A stretch of 64,000 nucleotides of DNA, from assembly GCA_026120185.1 (NCBI GenBank), contig JANUWF010002051.1, forward strand, positions 434,001 to 498,000. Reading direction: 5' to 3'. Numbering within the stretch: the first letter of the stretch is position 1; every line of letters starts with the position of its first letter. This stretch comes from Voacanga thouarsii (taxonomy: Eukaryota > Streptophyta > Magnoliopsida > Gentianales > Apocynaceae). The position numbers and the translations under genes are program-made. The notes under the pieces are model-generated. The model did no database searches, was not told where the DNA came from, and was given only the letters and a program-made list of their open reading frames with translations. Below, in pieces: positions 1 through 12,270 of the stretch.

Positions 1-1160
1 AATATATATTGGTTTGTTTGGACCAATGAGGACCACTAGTCTAGATGGTAAAAAAAAAAAAAGTATACTTATGTATTAGTAGATGATCTTTTGAAATTTA
101 CTTGGATCGTATCTCTTGCACGAAAAGATGACAATGATGTAGGTAGCTCAAAGAAAAATGGTATTGAACATCATGAAGCTCCATCACTTGACAACCATGC
201 GAAAGAAAAAGAGTTAGAAGAACAACAAGTTGAACAAAATGAGCAAGGAGATGTTGAGCACACTGATTAGAATTTGTCAAAAGATTGGAAGTACAAAATT
301 GTTCATCCAAAAGAACAGATCATTGGTGATCCTAGCTGCGAAATCAACCCAGACGGTATTTTGTTGAAGAATTTACCTTACTTTCAAACATTGAACCTAA
401 TTGTATTGATGTGGCATTGCATAATGATTTTTGAATTATGGCCATGCAAGAAAAATTAAGCTTGGAAGCTTATTCCAAGACCACTTGATTGGTACCAAGT
501 GGGTTTTTATAAAAAAACTTGATGAGCAAGGTATTGTCATTAGAAATAAAGTTAGATTAGTTTCCAAATAATTTAATGAAGAAAAGGGTATCAATTATGA
601 TGAAATTTTTGTTCCCGTTGCTCAATTGGAATCTATTAGAATGTTACTTGTCCTTACATCATTCAAAAACTTTATACTTTACCAAATGGATGTAAAGAGT
701 TTTTTTTTTTAATGATTTTATTGAAAAGGAAGTATACGTAGAACAACTTTATGATTTTATTCATGAATATTTTTTAAACCATGTCTTTAAACTTTCCAAA
801 ACTCTTTATAGTTTAAAACAAACTCTTCGTGCTTAATATGTAAGACTCAGTGGATTTCAACTTTCAAAAAACTTTTCAAGAGGATTGATTAATACCACTC
901 TATTCTTTAAATCTAAAAATTTTGAAGACCTTTTTACTATTCAAATCTATGTTGATGATACTATACCTGGAATTACTAATGATTCTCTATGCAAGAAATT
1001 TATCAAGACAATGCAGCGCGAGGTTGAGATGAGTATGATGGGAGAGCTTAATTTTTTTCTTGGATTGCAACCCAAGCAAACCATCAATGATATCTTCCTA
1101 AATCAAGCCAAGTATGCCAAGGAACTGCTCAAAAGATATATTCACAAACCACTGGCGGAA
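1..1160 (+). pseudogene. SIRE/Maximus-like Ty1-copia pol remnant (integrase scrap + reverse transcriptase)
   Basis: Decayed polyprotein of a Ty1/copia retrotransposon, cut by the window edge. About bases 10-150 translate to the start of an integrase core (LFGP, then a VDD...FTW motif). This runs straight into the acidic linker that normally precedes RT, so most of integrase is deleted. From about 485 the RT starts (GTKWV, then YQMDVKS near 685). A YVDD catalytic motif lies at about 948-959, followed by SMMGELNFFLGLQ and KQT, wording typical of the SIRE/Maximus clade. Several stops and frameshifts break it, and similarity ends near 1140 before any RNase H. It is clearly non-functional. The clade call is from motif memory; a related copia clade is possible. 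Confidence 0.8.
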
Positions 1161-2006
1161 AAAAGATTCAATCATCTGAGAAGAGGTTTGGGAATTACCA
1201 TAATCATGTGACCAACAATTTGCCAAAGATTTGTTTGTTTATTTTTGTAGAACTACTAAAGATACAACTTTTAAACAGAGTTTTTGGACGCAATATCTAG
1301 AAATATGAATCCAAAATCCCTCAACAAAACTTATTTTATTCCACCTTTTGGACAGGGAAATCGGATGGACAATCTATGTCCAAATGTTCAAATTTTTAAG
1401 TTCTAAACATTCCCGTTTTTTTTTTTGCCGCAACACTCTTTCTCTTCTTATCAAAATATCATTATTTATTTTCAAAAACCACCACTCTCAAAAGTACAAA
1501 ATTGTACTTATACTCTTCAATACCTCGTAAACCCCAAAAAGAATTTAAATCTATTTGAATCTTCTTCTCATTTCAAAAATTCAAAAACGTTGTCATTTGC
1601 CTTAGCACTTTTCTCTTTCCTCTGGCCTTCATTCTTTCGCCAAAACCAGAAAAATCAAATCCTTCAATCCTGTTCGCCATGGGTAAAACTCCAAATCCTA
1701 GCTAAGAGGCCGAGCCAATAACTAAGGAGTTTAAGAAATGCAAGACAATGAAAAAGAAATCAGTCACTGCTGGACTGATATCTGCGAAGAAGAAGGAAAA
1801 ATGAGTTGCCATTGATGAACTAACTCCTCAAAGTGCATTATCAAAACAACCTCTAGAAAAGGAAAGCATGGACACTCAGGTACCTCAATTTCTTAACTCA
1901 AAATAGATAAATTTGAGTACAATGATTGGGTGTCTAGAAATAGAACTATTATTGCGGGCTTTCGAGTTTATTCTAAGATCTTTCATTGCTGAAGTGTTTC
2001 TGAACT

Positions 2007-3537
2007 TGATATGTTTGAATTTGGGTATAAAAATTATATAAAAATAAGCACATTCTCAATCAAGTTTAAATTAAAACATTAACTCCAAATCATATATATG
2101 AGCAAGCATACTCATCATTAAGCATAGCATAGGGTTAAAAACGAGTGTTGATCCTCAAGGAACAAGTATGCAATAATTACTTTTCTTTCATTGCTTAACC
2201 GACTCCATAAAGTGAAAAAGAATAAAAAATAAAATAAAATAAAATAATATATACATGTCAATGATGAAGAATTATGTAACTCAAACCATTATTTTGACAA
2301 ACATGACCTTAAAGTACCAAATCATTATCATAACTAATTATTCTCTTGGCATCATGAAGGATTAAGATAGATGTACTTCTTTTCCAATCCATGAAATCAC
2401 TATCTTCTAGACAAATTAGCATCATATATCATGTCTCAACTAATTCACCCAAAAGATGCATTAAACACAATCCTTGATTAAATCCCCATATCCTGAAAAA
2501 TTTAAAATATGAAATTAATCAATGAATCAATATCCTAGCAAACATCAGTTAACCTTGAATTACCCAATTCTTCACAATTAACCAATTTTTCAAGTAAGTT
2601 AAGAGACAACAAATATGAAACTAATGAATTGAAACCACCATTAACCCATTTTCCAAGCAAGTCAATAGAAAGAAACAATAAATTAATCTCGTAGTCAGCT
2701 TAAATATTTAAATACCAAGAATAACAATCAATTAATCAAAAGATCAAAGTAACTCTAAAAATCATGAATACCTAAAACAATGTCAAATTATAATAAAACA
2801 ATTAATACATCATTGGTTAAGAAAAGAAAACAAAGTTAAAAGAAAGCACTCATAGATAAGCCTCATTCTTCTTCTTTTGTAGACTCTCCTGCTCATTGAT
2901 TTGATGAATTCCTCCTTGATTTCGAGTAATTTTCTATTTCACTCTTCAAATTCTCCCATTTTGGCTTATGTTTTCCCTCTATTTATAGGTTTTAGAAGTG
3001 CCTAAATTTGTCCCTCTAGGGTTTCTGGTCGAATAGAAGTAGAAAAATACTAAAACTCTTCAAAATTGCCAAAAATGCGTACAAAAATCGAGGCACCATC
3101 TTGATTCCAATGCACAGCCGGCGTCGCTTGTCCTGCCTAGGGCCGGCGCTAGTTGTGGTCTGTTCCTCTGTCCGTTCATTGATTTTTCTCAATTTTCGCA
3201 CCAAGTGTTTCAGACTGCAGCCGACGCCACCTCTAGCCTCCTAGTCGGCGCCAGTTCGATTCTGTTTAGCTTTGTTTTCACTGATTTTTTATCACCTCGA
3301 AATGCGTTCTAGTAGCACGTGGCCGGCGCCGGTTCTCCTGTCCTGGCCAATGCCGCCTCTAGTCTGTTTAGCGACGATTTTACCTTATTTTATCCTTAAA
3401 ATCTGAAATAATGCACAAAATACCTTTCTAATGGTAAAATCTCAAATATAAAAGAATATGACCAGTTATTGAACAAAAATGTATCACAAAATGACCTCAA
3501 ATAACTAGGAAATATATGACTAATTTATACTCTATCA
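2007..3537 (-). mobile_element. Solo LTR (Tat/Athila-like Ty3-gypsy), TSD gaact
   Basis: A 1531-bp LTR lies inside the SIRE-like env region. It is flanked by the same 5 bp, gaact, at 2002-2006 and 3538-3542. Read on the minus strand it starts TGATAGAGTATAAATTAG, a start I associate with Tat/Athila-type gypsy LTRs. It carries a TATA box (2977-2989) and near its end a CTTGAGGATCAACACTCG block. No internal retroelement sequence is present, so it is a solo LTR left by LTR-LTR recombination. The middle (about 3110-3360) holds several GC-rich GCCGGCGCC-type blocks. Boundaries are well supported by the TSD; lineage is less sure. Confidence 0.75.
2977..2989 (-). promoter_or_regulatory. TATA box in the solo LTR
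   Basis: On the minus strand this reads CCTATAAATAGAG, a strong plant TATA box, about 550 bp into the LTR. It is presumably the LTR's own promoter. Confidence 0.5.
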
Positions 3538-4862
3538 GAACTTTTCTGTCATTCTGAATATATTAAGAATTTTAGATAAGAGGCTTTGTTATCAAATTGA
3601 TGAAAATCTGTACACCCTACTAGTTTGAGAATTCTATTCGAATTTAAGACAGGGATGACATGAGGAAATAATAAATGGGTTTATTATGTAGTGGTATATG
3701 TCTAGAATTGGAAAAGTGAACCTCAAGTTTGACCATCGCATGTTAAACAGGATTTTTCTTATTTATCAAAGATAGTGGAGTACAATTTTTCGAAATGAAC
3801 TCCCTGAAAAATTCTAAAATTTTGTTTGAATTGAGTTGATTTGAGATGAAATTTACTGGTGCTAAAAGCTTTAGAAATTTAAGTGATCAAAATGCCAAAT
3901 TATTAAATGGAATGGGGAGATTACTACATCTCAACCATGGTGATGCCGGGTCTTGGCCACAAGACATCTGTATGTTTTTTGCAAATAGTGTTGATGTCGG
4001 CTTTGTCAGAAGGAAAACAAATTATCTTTGGGTTCCTGCTTGTGAAATTGATGATTCAATCCTGAAACACATCAAACAAAGTAGTACTCTTTGGAAACCT
4101 TCTCACCAAGCTATTCAAGTACTTCAATGTTGATTTGAGTACGGTAGGGAAACATCTATAGCAGAGATTCATTTGAGAAAATGGGATCTATTCCAGCGGA
4201 GAATCAATGAATATTACTTAGAGAGGCCACTGAGGAAGAGGAAGAAAAATTGGTAAAAGCCAAAGAAAATCTGCCACATCGGGAAAACAAAAAGAAAAGC
4301 TGAGCCTGAAATTCAATGGAAAATATCAAGTAGAGGGAAGCAGAAAATTCAGGAAAGTAGAATAACTCAAAACTATAAATCTACTATCTATCACGCTAGA
4401 TGATCTGAGTGCAGAAGTCAAAGATGAACAAAAAAAAAAAAAAATGGGAAAAAAATTGACTACTGTGGAAGAAAAACATCATGATGATATGACGAACACA
4501 TTTCCTCTCAAGAACAAATGCCTGCAGAGGAAACTATCACTCCACAAGTTAAAAAAAAATGTTGTTGAACACCCTGAGCAAGAGGTGCAAAGGGAAAAGG
4601 AAAAGGAGAAAGACATAGAGGAGAAACGAGAAAGTCAGAAAGAAAGAGGAAAGGAGGCTGACGTTCTCACAGCTGTTGCACTCACTGTTGACAAGGAAGT
4701 TCCCAAATAAGACAAACCAATTGCATTTAGTAGCTCATCTGGCCAAAGGCAGAAGTATGTCATAGTAAAACAGAAGTCCAGTAGAATTGTTGGACAATAT
4801 TCAAAGAAGGATGCAAATGCTAAGCCTACGACTATCCTCATCTGTGAGAAATGGCACATGAC

Positions 4863-6352
4863 GATCGATAACTAACGACCTCTTTTGCTAAATTTTATTC
4901 TTGATGACACATTTTTATTCTTGCAAAATTTCCTACTCTCTGCACTATATTTTTCATGAACTCCTTTATCGTAGTCTTGGAATGATATTACTGCTAGTTT
5001 ACTACTTCTTCTTATTGACCGATATTGCTTACTGCTTATTGCTATCCTTGCTTTGGGCATTCTTCAGATATTACCGCTTGTTATTATTATTTTTTTATTG
5101 ATGATAAATGGGGATTATTGGGGGATTGTGAATTTGATTATTTAATGCAGTTATGAAGACTGTGCTATGGACTAAGAGGAAATTGTGATGTGGAAACTGA
5201 AAATTCTTAAAAAGCTTGTGATTCTGTGAAATACATTTTTGGGATTTGAGTTGATCAAACATTGTGCTGTGCAATTTTTTTTGCTTTCGTGATATCTCTT
5301 TCACTGGTTTTTGCCCTTATAAATATGGATTGTGAATTGTGAATATATTGTGGTTGTATGTTGGTTTATAAGGGCTATGATTTGAAATTAATGGATTATG
5401 ATTGTGGCGACTTATGAGGATTATAAATTCATATGGCTTAAGATGAATTATGATTGTTTATGGTTATGGTTTGAAAATGCGGACTGTGAAGAATTGAGTG
5501 ACTTGATGGAGACTATGTTGAGATGTTGTTGTTAGTATGGACTAAGGAGATTGAAGTAAGAGTATGAGTTTGTTGTACATTCTGACTGATTGAGATCTGG
5601 TTGAAGGATTTGTTTTAAATATGATTGTGATGTACATTTTGCAAAATATTTGTTTAGATAATGAGGTTTTCAAGTGAATACTTATGAAATCTATCTTATC
5701 TCTTTTTGGTTGCTATGTAAAATTTTTCATGCTGAATTTTCTTGAGAAAAATGATTTCAAACAATTCTAGGAAAAACATTGATCTATACTTTTAGGAATT
5801 TTTCTTACTCTGCATATATACATGGGGAGTTTTAGACTTACATTTCTTCAATCCAAAAAACCAATCCAAAATTGAGTTTTTAAAAGATTAGCTTCTGCCT
5901 CATTTTACCTCATTTTGGATGCATGTTTTGGAAGTCCAAAGTCTTGAAATCTAATTTAATTCTCAAACGCACTTCATGGCTCTATATCTTGTGATTCATA
6001 TATGCACATACTAAGGGAGAGCATTACATCTTATGATGTATCTTCTATACCTCCTCTGTACATATCTATATATATATATTTTTTGTGACTACTATTTGTG
6101 GCTATTTCCCTGTGAAATAATACTTTGATGGAAGGAAAGAGGATATGGAGGTTGGTTGGGCCATAGGCTCATTGAGTCATGGTTGTGAATATATGCTTAA
6201 ATTTTCTATCTTAATCTCATAAGCACTCTTTGAATCCTATAATGAGAGAATGCATTTTTGTGAAAAATATTCTTGTTCCTCTCAGTTTAATATGTTCATA
6301 CTGTATATATCATTTTTTGTATATCATAATCCCATCAAATTTGTCATCACTC
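4863..6352. other. Non-coding 3' stretch of the SIRE-like element; no gene seen
   Basis: About 1.5 kb between the Lys/Glu-rich scrap and the polypurine tract. It is AT-rich, with only short overlapping frames and no recognisable domain. It is probably the decayed end of the env-like ORF plus the element's 3' untranslated region. Confidence 0.4.
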
Positions 6353-6366
6353 AAAAAGGGGGAGAT
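6353..6366 (+). other. Polypurine tract of the SIRE-like element
   Basis: AAAAAGGGGGAGAT lies directly before TGTTAG. This is the usual plus-strand primer arrangement at the 3' LTR of copia elements and fixes the LTR start at 6367. Confidence 0.8.
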
Positions 6367-7920
6367 TGTTAGCCCTAAGGGCATTCTCCTATGTTTTGAC
6401 TTATGACAAACATTAATGAAGACTAACTTGTGTGACTTAAATGTGATAAGACATGTTTGATCCTAGTTCTTTCAAGGTATGCAAATAAGGTTGCTAAGCA
6501 TCTCTTAAGGAAGTGAAATCCAAAGTGGTGATTGATGAAGTACAACTTCAACCTAAGAGCTCACAAGATCATGAAGTCCTTGTGAAAGAACTTTAAATTA
6601 GGAATCGTTGTTAAGGTATTACTTATAAAATTCCTATGTCTTCTTTACCTTATGATTCAATTTATTTTTACCTTGAAGCACATAAGCAAAAAGATTTCAA
6701 AGTATTAAATCCTTAGAATTTTAGATTGAGTGGTTTGGACGATTCTGCATCCAAAAGCTTCATCTAAAATTCTGTGAAAAGTGTCAAAATGTTTCTGCCT
6801 AGAAAAGTACCATTTTGGATTCACCTTTTAGATGCACCTTCATCTGATTCTTAAGTCTAAAACTCTGAAAAATCTGACAACGTGAAACTAGCCGCTTCTA
6901 GTCATTGGAGCTTTACTTTTTACTTCTATAAAAGTTTTCAAAACTTGATTTTTTATAAGATTTTTATGCTATCTTTCTCAGAAACACTCTTACACTTTAG
7001 AATACAAAAACTCCCTTTTCATTATGCTTCAAAGTGAAATCAAATTGCTCTAAAGGTAAAAAGATATTTATACTTAGTTGTTCATATCTGCTTAATTTGT
7101 GAACTATTTTTGCAATTTTTCTCTGTGATTTGTTCTGTATCAAAATTGTGGTGTAAAACTCAGTTGGGGTGAGCCTTGTTTGGTGAATGTGTTAAGGTTG
7201 TGATGTAAAACCCGGTTAGGTTGAACCTTAATTGTTATGTTTGTAGAAATTGGGTGTAAAGCCAAGTTAGTGATCCTCTTGTGTAAGATTGGTATCGCCT
7301 ACCATCATTGATTTGGAAAAAAAGTTTTAGTGATTGTATTGAAATTTTTAAATGGATACTTAAGGTACTACTTAAATCCTTGGGTCTTTTTTTTTGCATT
7401 TCATCTGCACTCTATCACTACATTTTTGGTGGTCATTAGATAAAAGAACATTATCTCAATCTCTGCAATTGCTGATCAATTTCAAATACTTTTGTGTTTT
7501 ACAGAAAGCCTATATTTCATACCTCAACTGTCCATCTTTAAAATAAACTATCTTCTCGCCATTTAGTGGTGCTTTAAAAGATTCATATCTGTCCTCCTAC
7601 AGCTGTGAAACTAAACTGATATTTATACCTGCGTTTTTACTGTTCATCCAACTTGAGAGATTTATACTCCTCATTGCATTAATTTGATCAAAGTCTTTTA
7701 TGTAGTTAGGTGAATCTGTTATTGTTGCTTTTTCTACCCATCTTAAGTATAGATCTTCTTTTCATCATTTACAAGAGTTTCGAAAGTTCTTTAGCAGCAG
7801 ATTCAAGTCTGAATTTTTGAACTCTCATTTTGTTTAGCCTTTATTAGAAAAACATCAAAGATTTTTTAAATCGCATTTGTTTGTCATAAACCTTATTCAC
7901 CCTCCCCCCCCAAGCTTTAT
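6367..7920 (+). mobile_element. 3' LTR of the SIRE-like copia element
   Basis: The LTR starts with TGTTAGCCCTAAGG right after the polypurine tract. It contains a TATA box at 6925-6934 (TCTATAAAAG). It has several long direct-repeat-like blocks around 7150-7260 (GTGTAAAACTCAGTTGGGG and variants). The right end is not clear. A C-rich run near 7902-7911 is followed by minus-strand Copia-C coding sequence from about 7925, so I place the end just before it. No TSD was found and the junction may be a truncation. A length near 1.5 kb is acceptable for this clade. Confidence 0.6.
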
Positions 7921-7924
7921 TAGG

Positions 7925-8247
7925 GTTAAGTCATTGTAAGATACTTCAACTTCCCAACTAGTCTTCTAAATCTCTCAGGATTTTCAAAAACCTTACCATC
8001 TTCTATGAATTGCAGATTAGGAAGTATCGTGTGCTGTTTAGATCCTAATTTTCCTGTCTCTGTCAATAAATCAAATGCATATTTTCACTGAGATAAGAAA
8101 ATACCCTTCTTGCACCTTGTTACCTCAACTCCCAAGAAATATTTTAATACCTCTAGATCTTTTGTATGGAACTGAGTATAAAAAAAAAGCCTTGAGGGAT
8201 GAAATTCCCATGGAATCATTACTAGTAATCATAATGTCATCAATATA
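7925..8247 (-). pseudogene. Copia-C reverse transcriptase, part after the YxDD site
   Basis: The minus strand encodes the second half of a copia RT. It begins inside the catalytic YIDD codons at the 8247 junction and continues with IMITSND, a block matching the ISSLK stretch, then IKIFLGS and KVQEGYFLISVK. These correspond to conserved positions after the active site. There are in-frame stops. It ends at about 7925 within the segment that normally reads NYLT. The rest of RT and RNase H is lost where the SIRE-like LTR abuts. Confidence 0.75.
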
Positions 8248-10545
8248 TGTAACACCCCACTACCTAGGTCCAAACAGGGCCGGGGATGTCAAATGACAAG
8301 GGGTCTTTATAATTAGGTCACACAAACAAAATAAAACAATACTTCAAAATTAAAACTTATTACAATCCAAAAATTCAAGACAAATCCGAAAAAAAAAAAA
8401 ATTGTTCACTCTCAACTCCCAAAGCATTATATAAAATAGATAACAAAATATCTTCCAAGTAGGCAACAATTAGCTACTCATTCCCACAGCAGGATTGACC
8501 TGAAATGATGGTAAAAAGGGTGATGAGATAAAAATCTCAATAAGTCCGTGTGTGCTTTGAGTGTTCAGTGAAAACAGTTCGTGAATGCAAAGTGTAAGAA
8601 CTTCATAAGAAAAATACTAGCAAGTAATAAACAATGTTCAAAATCAAGAGTGGCATTTTGGCTTTTCCATCCATACATGTACAATAAAATCAACCACTCA
8701 AAAGAGTGGTCATGGGTTACCACACGTTGGGCCCCATACCCATACAACGGTCAGAATGCCACACTTTGTGCAAACTGACAAAAGGTAGGTGATCGGCCTA
8801 CCAGGTAAGATGCTCCTCATTTTCTACACTCAAACAAAACCGGTTGTCTACTCCAACAACACACAGTCCACATGACTGAAATCTGCTAGCTCGGACCGGC
8901 ATAACTAAGTAGTACTGGCGTTTCTTTAAGTTGAGTTTATCTTCTGGAGGTGGCCTCCTGCCAGAAGACTCACTCTTACTCTTCAAAACTAGTACCACTA
9001 GCCTACCCTTATTGAGTACTCAGTGTAGTTCATCCCACTTGGGAGAAAACTGATAAAACATAGATTTACTTGAAAATGGCAATTAAGGGTTTCCAAAATC
9101 TTTGTTAAAATTAGTTTTAGAAACAGTTTAGTGCTTGAATAAAACTGCTTGTTATTTTTCAAATAATTGGTTTGACTGAAATAAGAAAGGAAACAGTCCC
9201 TAATTGCCTTTACTAAATTAGTGTTCACAAATTTCGTGTTTAGCTTGCCGTAACAACTTTTGCAACAAACAGGTTTTATGCAGGAGCTTACCTGATCTTT
9301 TGCTCGAGATAGAATAAAGATCTCCAAAAGCTGACTTAACCCTGCATGGGATAAACATAAGCCATAATTAAACTCAAGCCAAAATTTGCTTTCACAAATA
9401 ATCCTAGTTCAACTTACTACAATCATGACCCTAGTGTCTCAAGCTTTAAGGCTAAATAATAATTAAAGGGTTTATAAAATAAATCTAGCTTGATATTAAA
9501 ATAACTAGGGTTTGTGAAATAGTTACTAATAAGTTGTAGGTTTAAATCTTGCTATAAATAAATTAGGGTTTATTTGATGAAGGGTCCTAGGCCTAAATGA
9601 TATTATTTAAAATAATGATTTATAATAACTAATGGTTGGAAAATAATTGGTAAATAAAATTAATAATAAGTAAATTTTAATATGCCTTGACAAAAAGATA
9701 ATAAATAAATTTTAATAGTATTTATGAATATAAAATTTACAAAATTAATATTTTATCTATTATGATTATTTATATAAAAGGCTTTATTTGATATTATTAT
9801 TTTATATAATATCTATATATTTTATTTCTTTAATAAAAGTTATCATATATTTGACTAAAATATCATTATTTTATATAATAGTCCAAATCCACATTTTCCT
9901 AGGGTTTTCGAAATCACTAGAAGAAATTATCATTTTATTGATGAAATAAAATTGGCTAATTCAATTAGCTTAGGGACAACAAAGTCATGATCATAATTCC
10001 TATTGCTAACCATAATCATGAGCATACACTCTACACCAATCAACAAAACATCCAAATCATGAATAAAAACATAGATCCAAATCTACCAACACATGATCCA
10101 AACTCCACTAACATAATCATATTCATGGCCTTAATAAGAATACATGAACATAAACCCTATTCACCAAAGGTGACATAATCTCTAACGTGCTTGATCATTC
10201 ATACTACTCACGACATGAAGGCATGCAACAAACCCTAAAAACGCCATACATGCAACCAAGATAAATCATCTCATGCATCAACCCCATCTCCATCATACAA
10301 ACACATTCATTCTCATGCTTCAATCCCAACTCCATCACAAAACACATAATCAATCTCCAAATATATTTCATCCTCATCCAAATACATCCAAGAGACATGA
10401 ACCTAGAATTTAAAGAGGAGTTTGAAGAAGCTTACTTGAATAATGACTACCTTAAGGACGTTTCAAGAGAATCCTCTTGCTAGGAAGGCTTGATCCGTCC
10501 AAGTAGAAGAAGAAAAATGGCCATGGTGGGAGTAACCATTTGGCC

Positions 10546-10592
10546 GAGAGAGAGAGAGAGAGAGAGAGAGAAGGAGAAAGTCTATTAGTATA

Positions 10593-10637
<45 letters not shown>
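10546..10637. repeat. Compound microsatellite (GA)n then (TA)n
   Basis: A run of GA (10546-10571) is followed after 17 bases by a long TA run (about 10588-10637). It lies inside the long solo LTR. Confidence 0.9.
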
Positions 10638-10640
<3 letters not shown>

Positions 10641-12202
10641 TTAAGAGTTGAAGATGAATAAAGATGGAGATGATCATTCATGCTTACCTTGAAGGTGTTC
10701 TTGAGCCTTCAAGAAAATTCTGATTTTTTATCCAAAAATGAGACTTTAATTTCAGTGTTTGATGTTAAAAATTGCAGGAATGGATTCACGAGAATGAGTA
10801 GGTATAATCTGGAGTTTTTGGAGAAGATTGAAGTGGTTTTGAGTGGCCTTAGGCGTGAGAATGGTAATAGGTGTTCTTGGAGGTTTGGAGAGAATGGAGA
10901 GAATGGATGAAGCTGGCCGAAATTCTGTTGGGAAAGAATGGCCGACTGGTTTGGAGATTTTTGGTAATTGGATTTTCAGATTTGGGAGGAAAAAGGAAAG
11001 GTGGTTGTTTAAAATTCAAAAAGAATAATTTAGGGAATATTTTGTGATAGCAAGTATGGTAAGTAGATCTTTGTTATTGGAGGTCTTTTGGAAGCTTCAA
11101 TGGCTGACTGAATTGTTGAAATTTCTGCTGAGTTGAATGCTGTTCGAATCAGCTTTAAGGTGGCCGAAATATGGTGTACAATGGTGAAGGAATTTTCTGG
11201 TTGTTTGAGGCTTACTCCATGGAAGGTTGCTGGAATTTTGGACTCTAATTATTGGTTTGATTGTAGTGATTGATGGAGAGATTTTAGGAGCAGCCATGGA
11301 GCTCCTTTCGTGCAGAACAATGGAGAAGATGATGAAGCTCAGTCTATGGCTTACCAAGGTGAGTTTGTACAGAAAAATGGGATGAGTTTTGGACAAGGGT
11401 GAAGAAGGAAAAAAGCTGAAAATTCTGGTTGGTTTTTTTCGCAAGGCTTGCTGGAATTTCTGGGCAGATTTTTCTGCTATATTTCAGCCAATTTGCAGAA
11501 GGTTTGAAGGGCTATTGGAGGGTCCTTTAAGGCTGGTTTCCAGCCTTCTTTATGGAGGAAAAATAAGGTTAAATTGCTAGTTGAAAAGCTGGAAAAAACA
11601 GCTTGGTTTTTGGCTCACCAAGCTGTGAAAACTATCCAGGAATTTTCCTGGTTTGCACAGCTTTTGTGCAGCTCGATTTTGGCTAGAATTTTCAGTCTTC
11701 AAGCTGAGTGAATTGGTCATTTTTCTGGCAGTATTTGAGAGGGAAAGATGGCTGAAATTTTCGACAATTGAACTAATCAAGAAGCTAGAAAAATTTTCAG
11801 ATTACTACATGAAAAAGATGAACACACATAGGTTGGAGTTTGAAGGTTTAACCATGGAGATTAATTCTCTTGGGAATCTTCCATAACTCCTACCCATTTT
11901 CGGCCAACAAGATACCTCACATAGACATTTTCGAAACCTCAATATCACAGAACTTTGTTGGAATTTTCTGGAAATAAAATTGTTTTAGAAAAATTGAACA
12001 ACCTTATTAATGAAGAAGTAGGGAAAGGTAGAGATCAAGAAGGGTATGAATCCCTTAGAAATTTTGTAGGGCACAAGAGTGGAATTAGGACATTCCTTTC
12101 ATGTCTCTCCCTAGGACAACTCTCTTACTCTTCTCCAAGACATGCAAAGGCCGAAATATAGCCTACCTAACCAAAAATAAAATTTAATCATGCTAAAACT
12201 CA

Positions 12203-12270
12203 AATGATGGAATTTGAACTCAAGACCTCAAAGATTTATTCCAAAACTCTAACCACTAAACCACAACAAC
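12203..12270 (-). other. tRNA-like block (A-box and near B-box) in the solo LTR
   Basis: On the minus strand, TGGTTTAGTGG fits the RNA polymerase III A-box consensus at every fixed position. It is followed by TTAGAG and, about 35 bases later, GAGTTCAAATTCC, a B-box with one extra base. Spacing and order are tRNA-like. The element is about 70 bp, lacks a convincing acceptor stem, and is more likely a tRNA/SINE relic than a working tRNA gene. Confidence 0.4.

Larger units (their letters stand above)
1682..4862 (+). pseudogene. Extra 3' (env-like / plant transposon protein) region of the SIRE-like element, degenerate
   Basis: Between the RT remnant and the 3' LTR lie about 3.6 kb, excluding an inserted solo LTR, where SIRE-type elements carry an additional ORF. 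An ATG at 1684 opens a Lys-rich stretch (MGKTPNPS) with early stops. After the insert, about 3600-4140 encodes a region with EFYSNLR, LSDQNAKLL, FFANSVDVGF and VPACEIDDS. This resembles the 'putative plant transposon protein' domain found in such ORFs. Residues from 4444 to 4710 are very rich in Lys/Glu and coiled-coil-like. There are many stops and no frame longer than about 95 codons. I infer a dead env-like ORF from position and composition; no family was verified, and the function of such ORFs is unproven. Confidence 0.45.

Noticed and set aside
4635..4859. Minus-strand ORF over the Lys/Glu-rich region
   Set aside because: Shadow of the purine-rich plus-strand frame.
11097..11444. 115-codon minus-strand ORF as a host gene
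   Set aside because: Lies inside the long solo LTR, with no recognisable domain; long LTRs often contain such chance frames.
12203..12270. Functional tRNA gene
   Set aside because: No convincing acceptor or anticodon stem and an extra base in the B-box region; only a tRNA-like relic is claimed.
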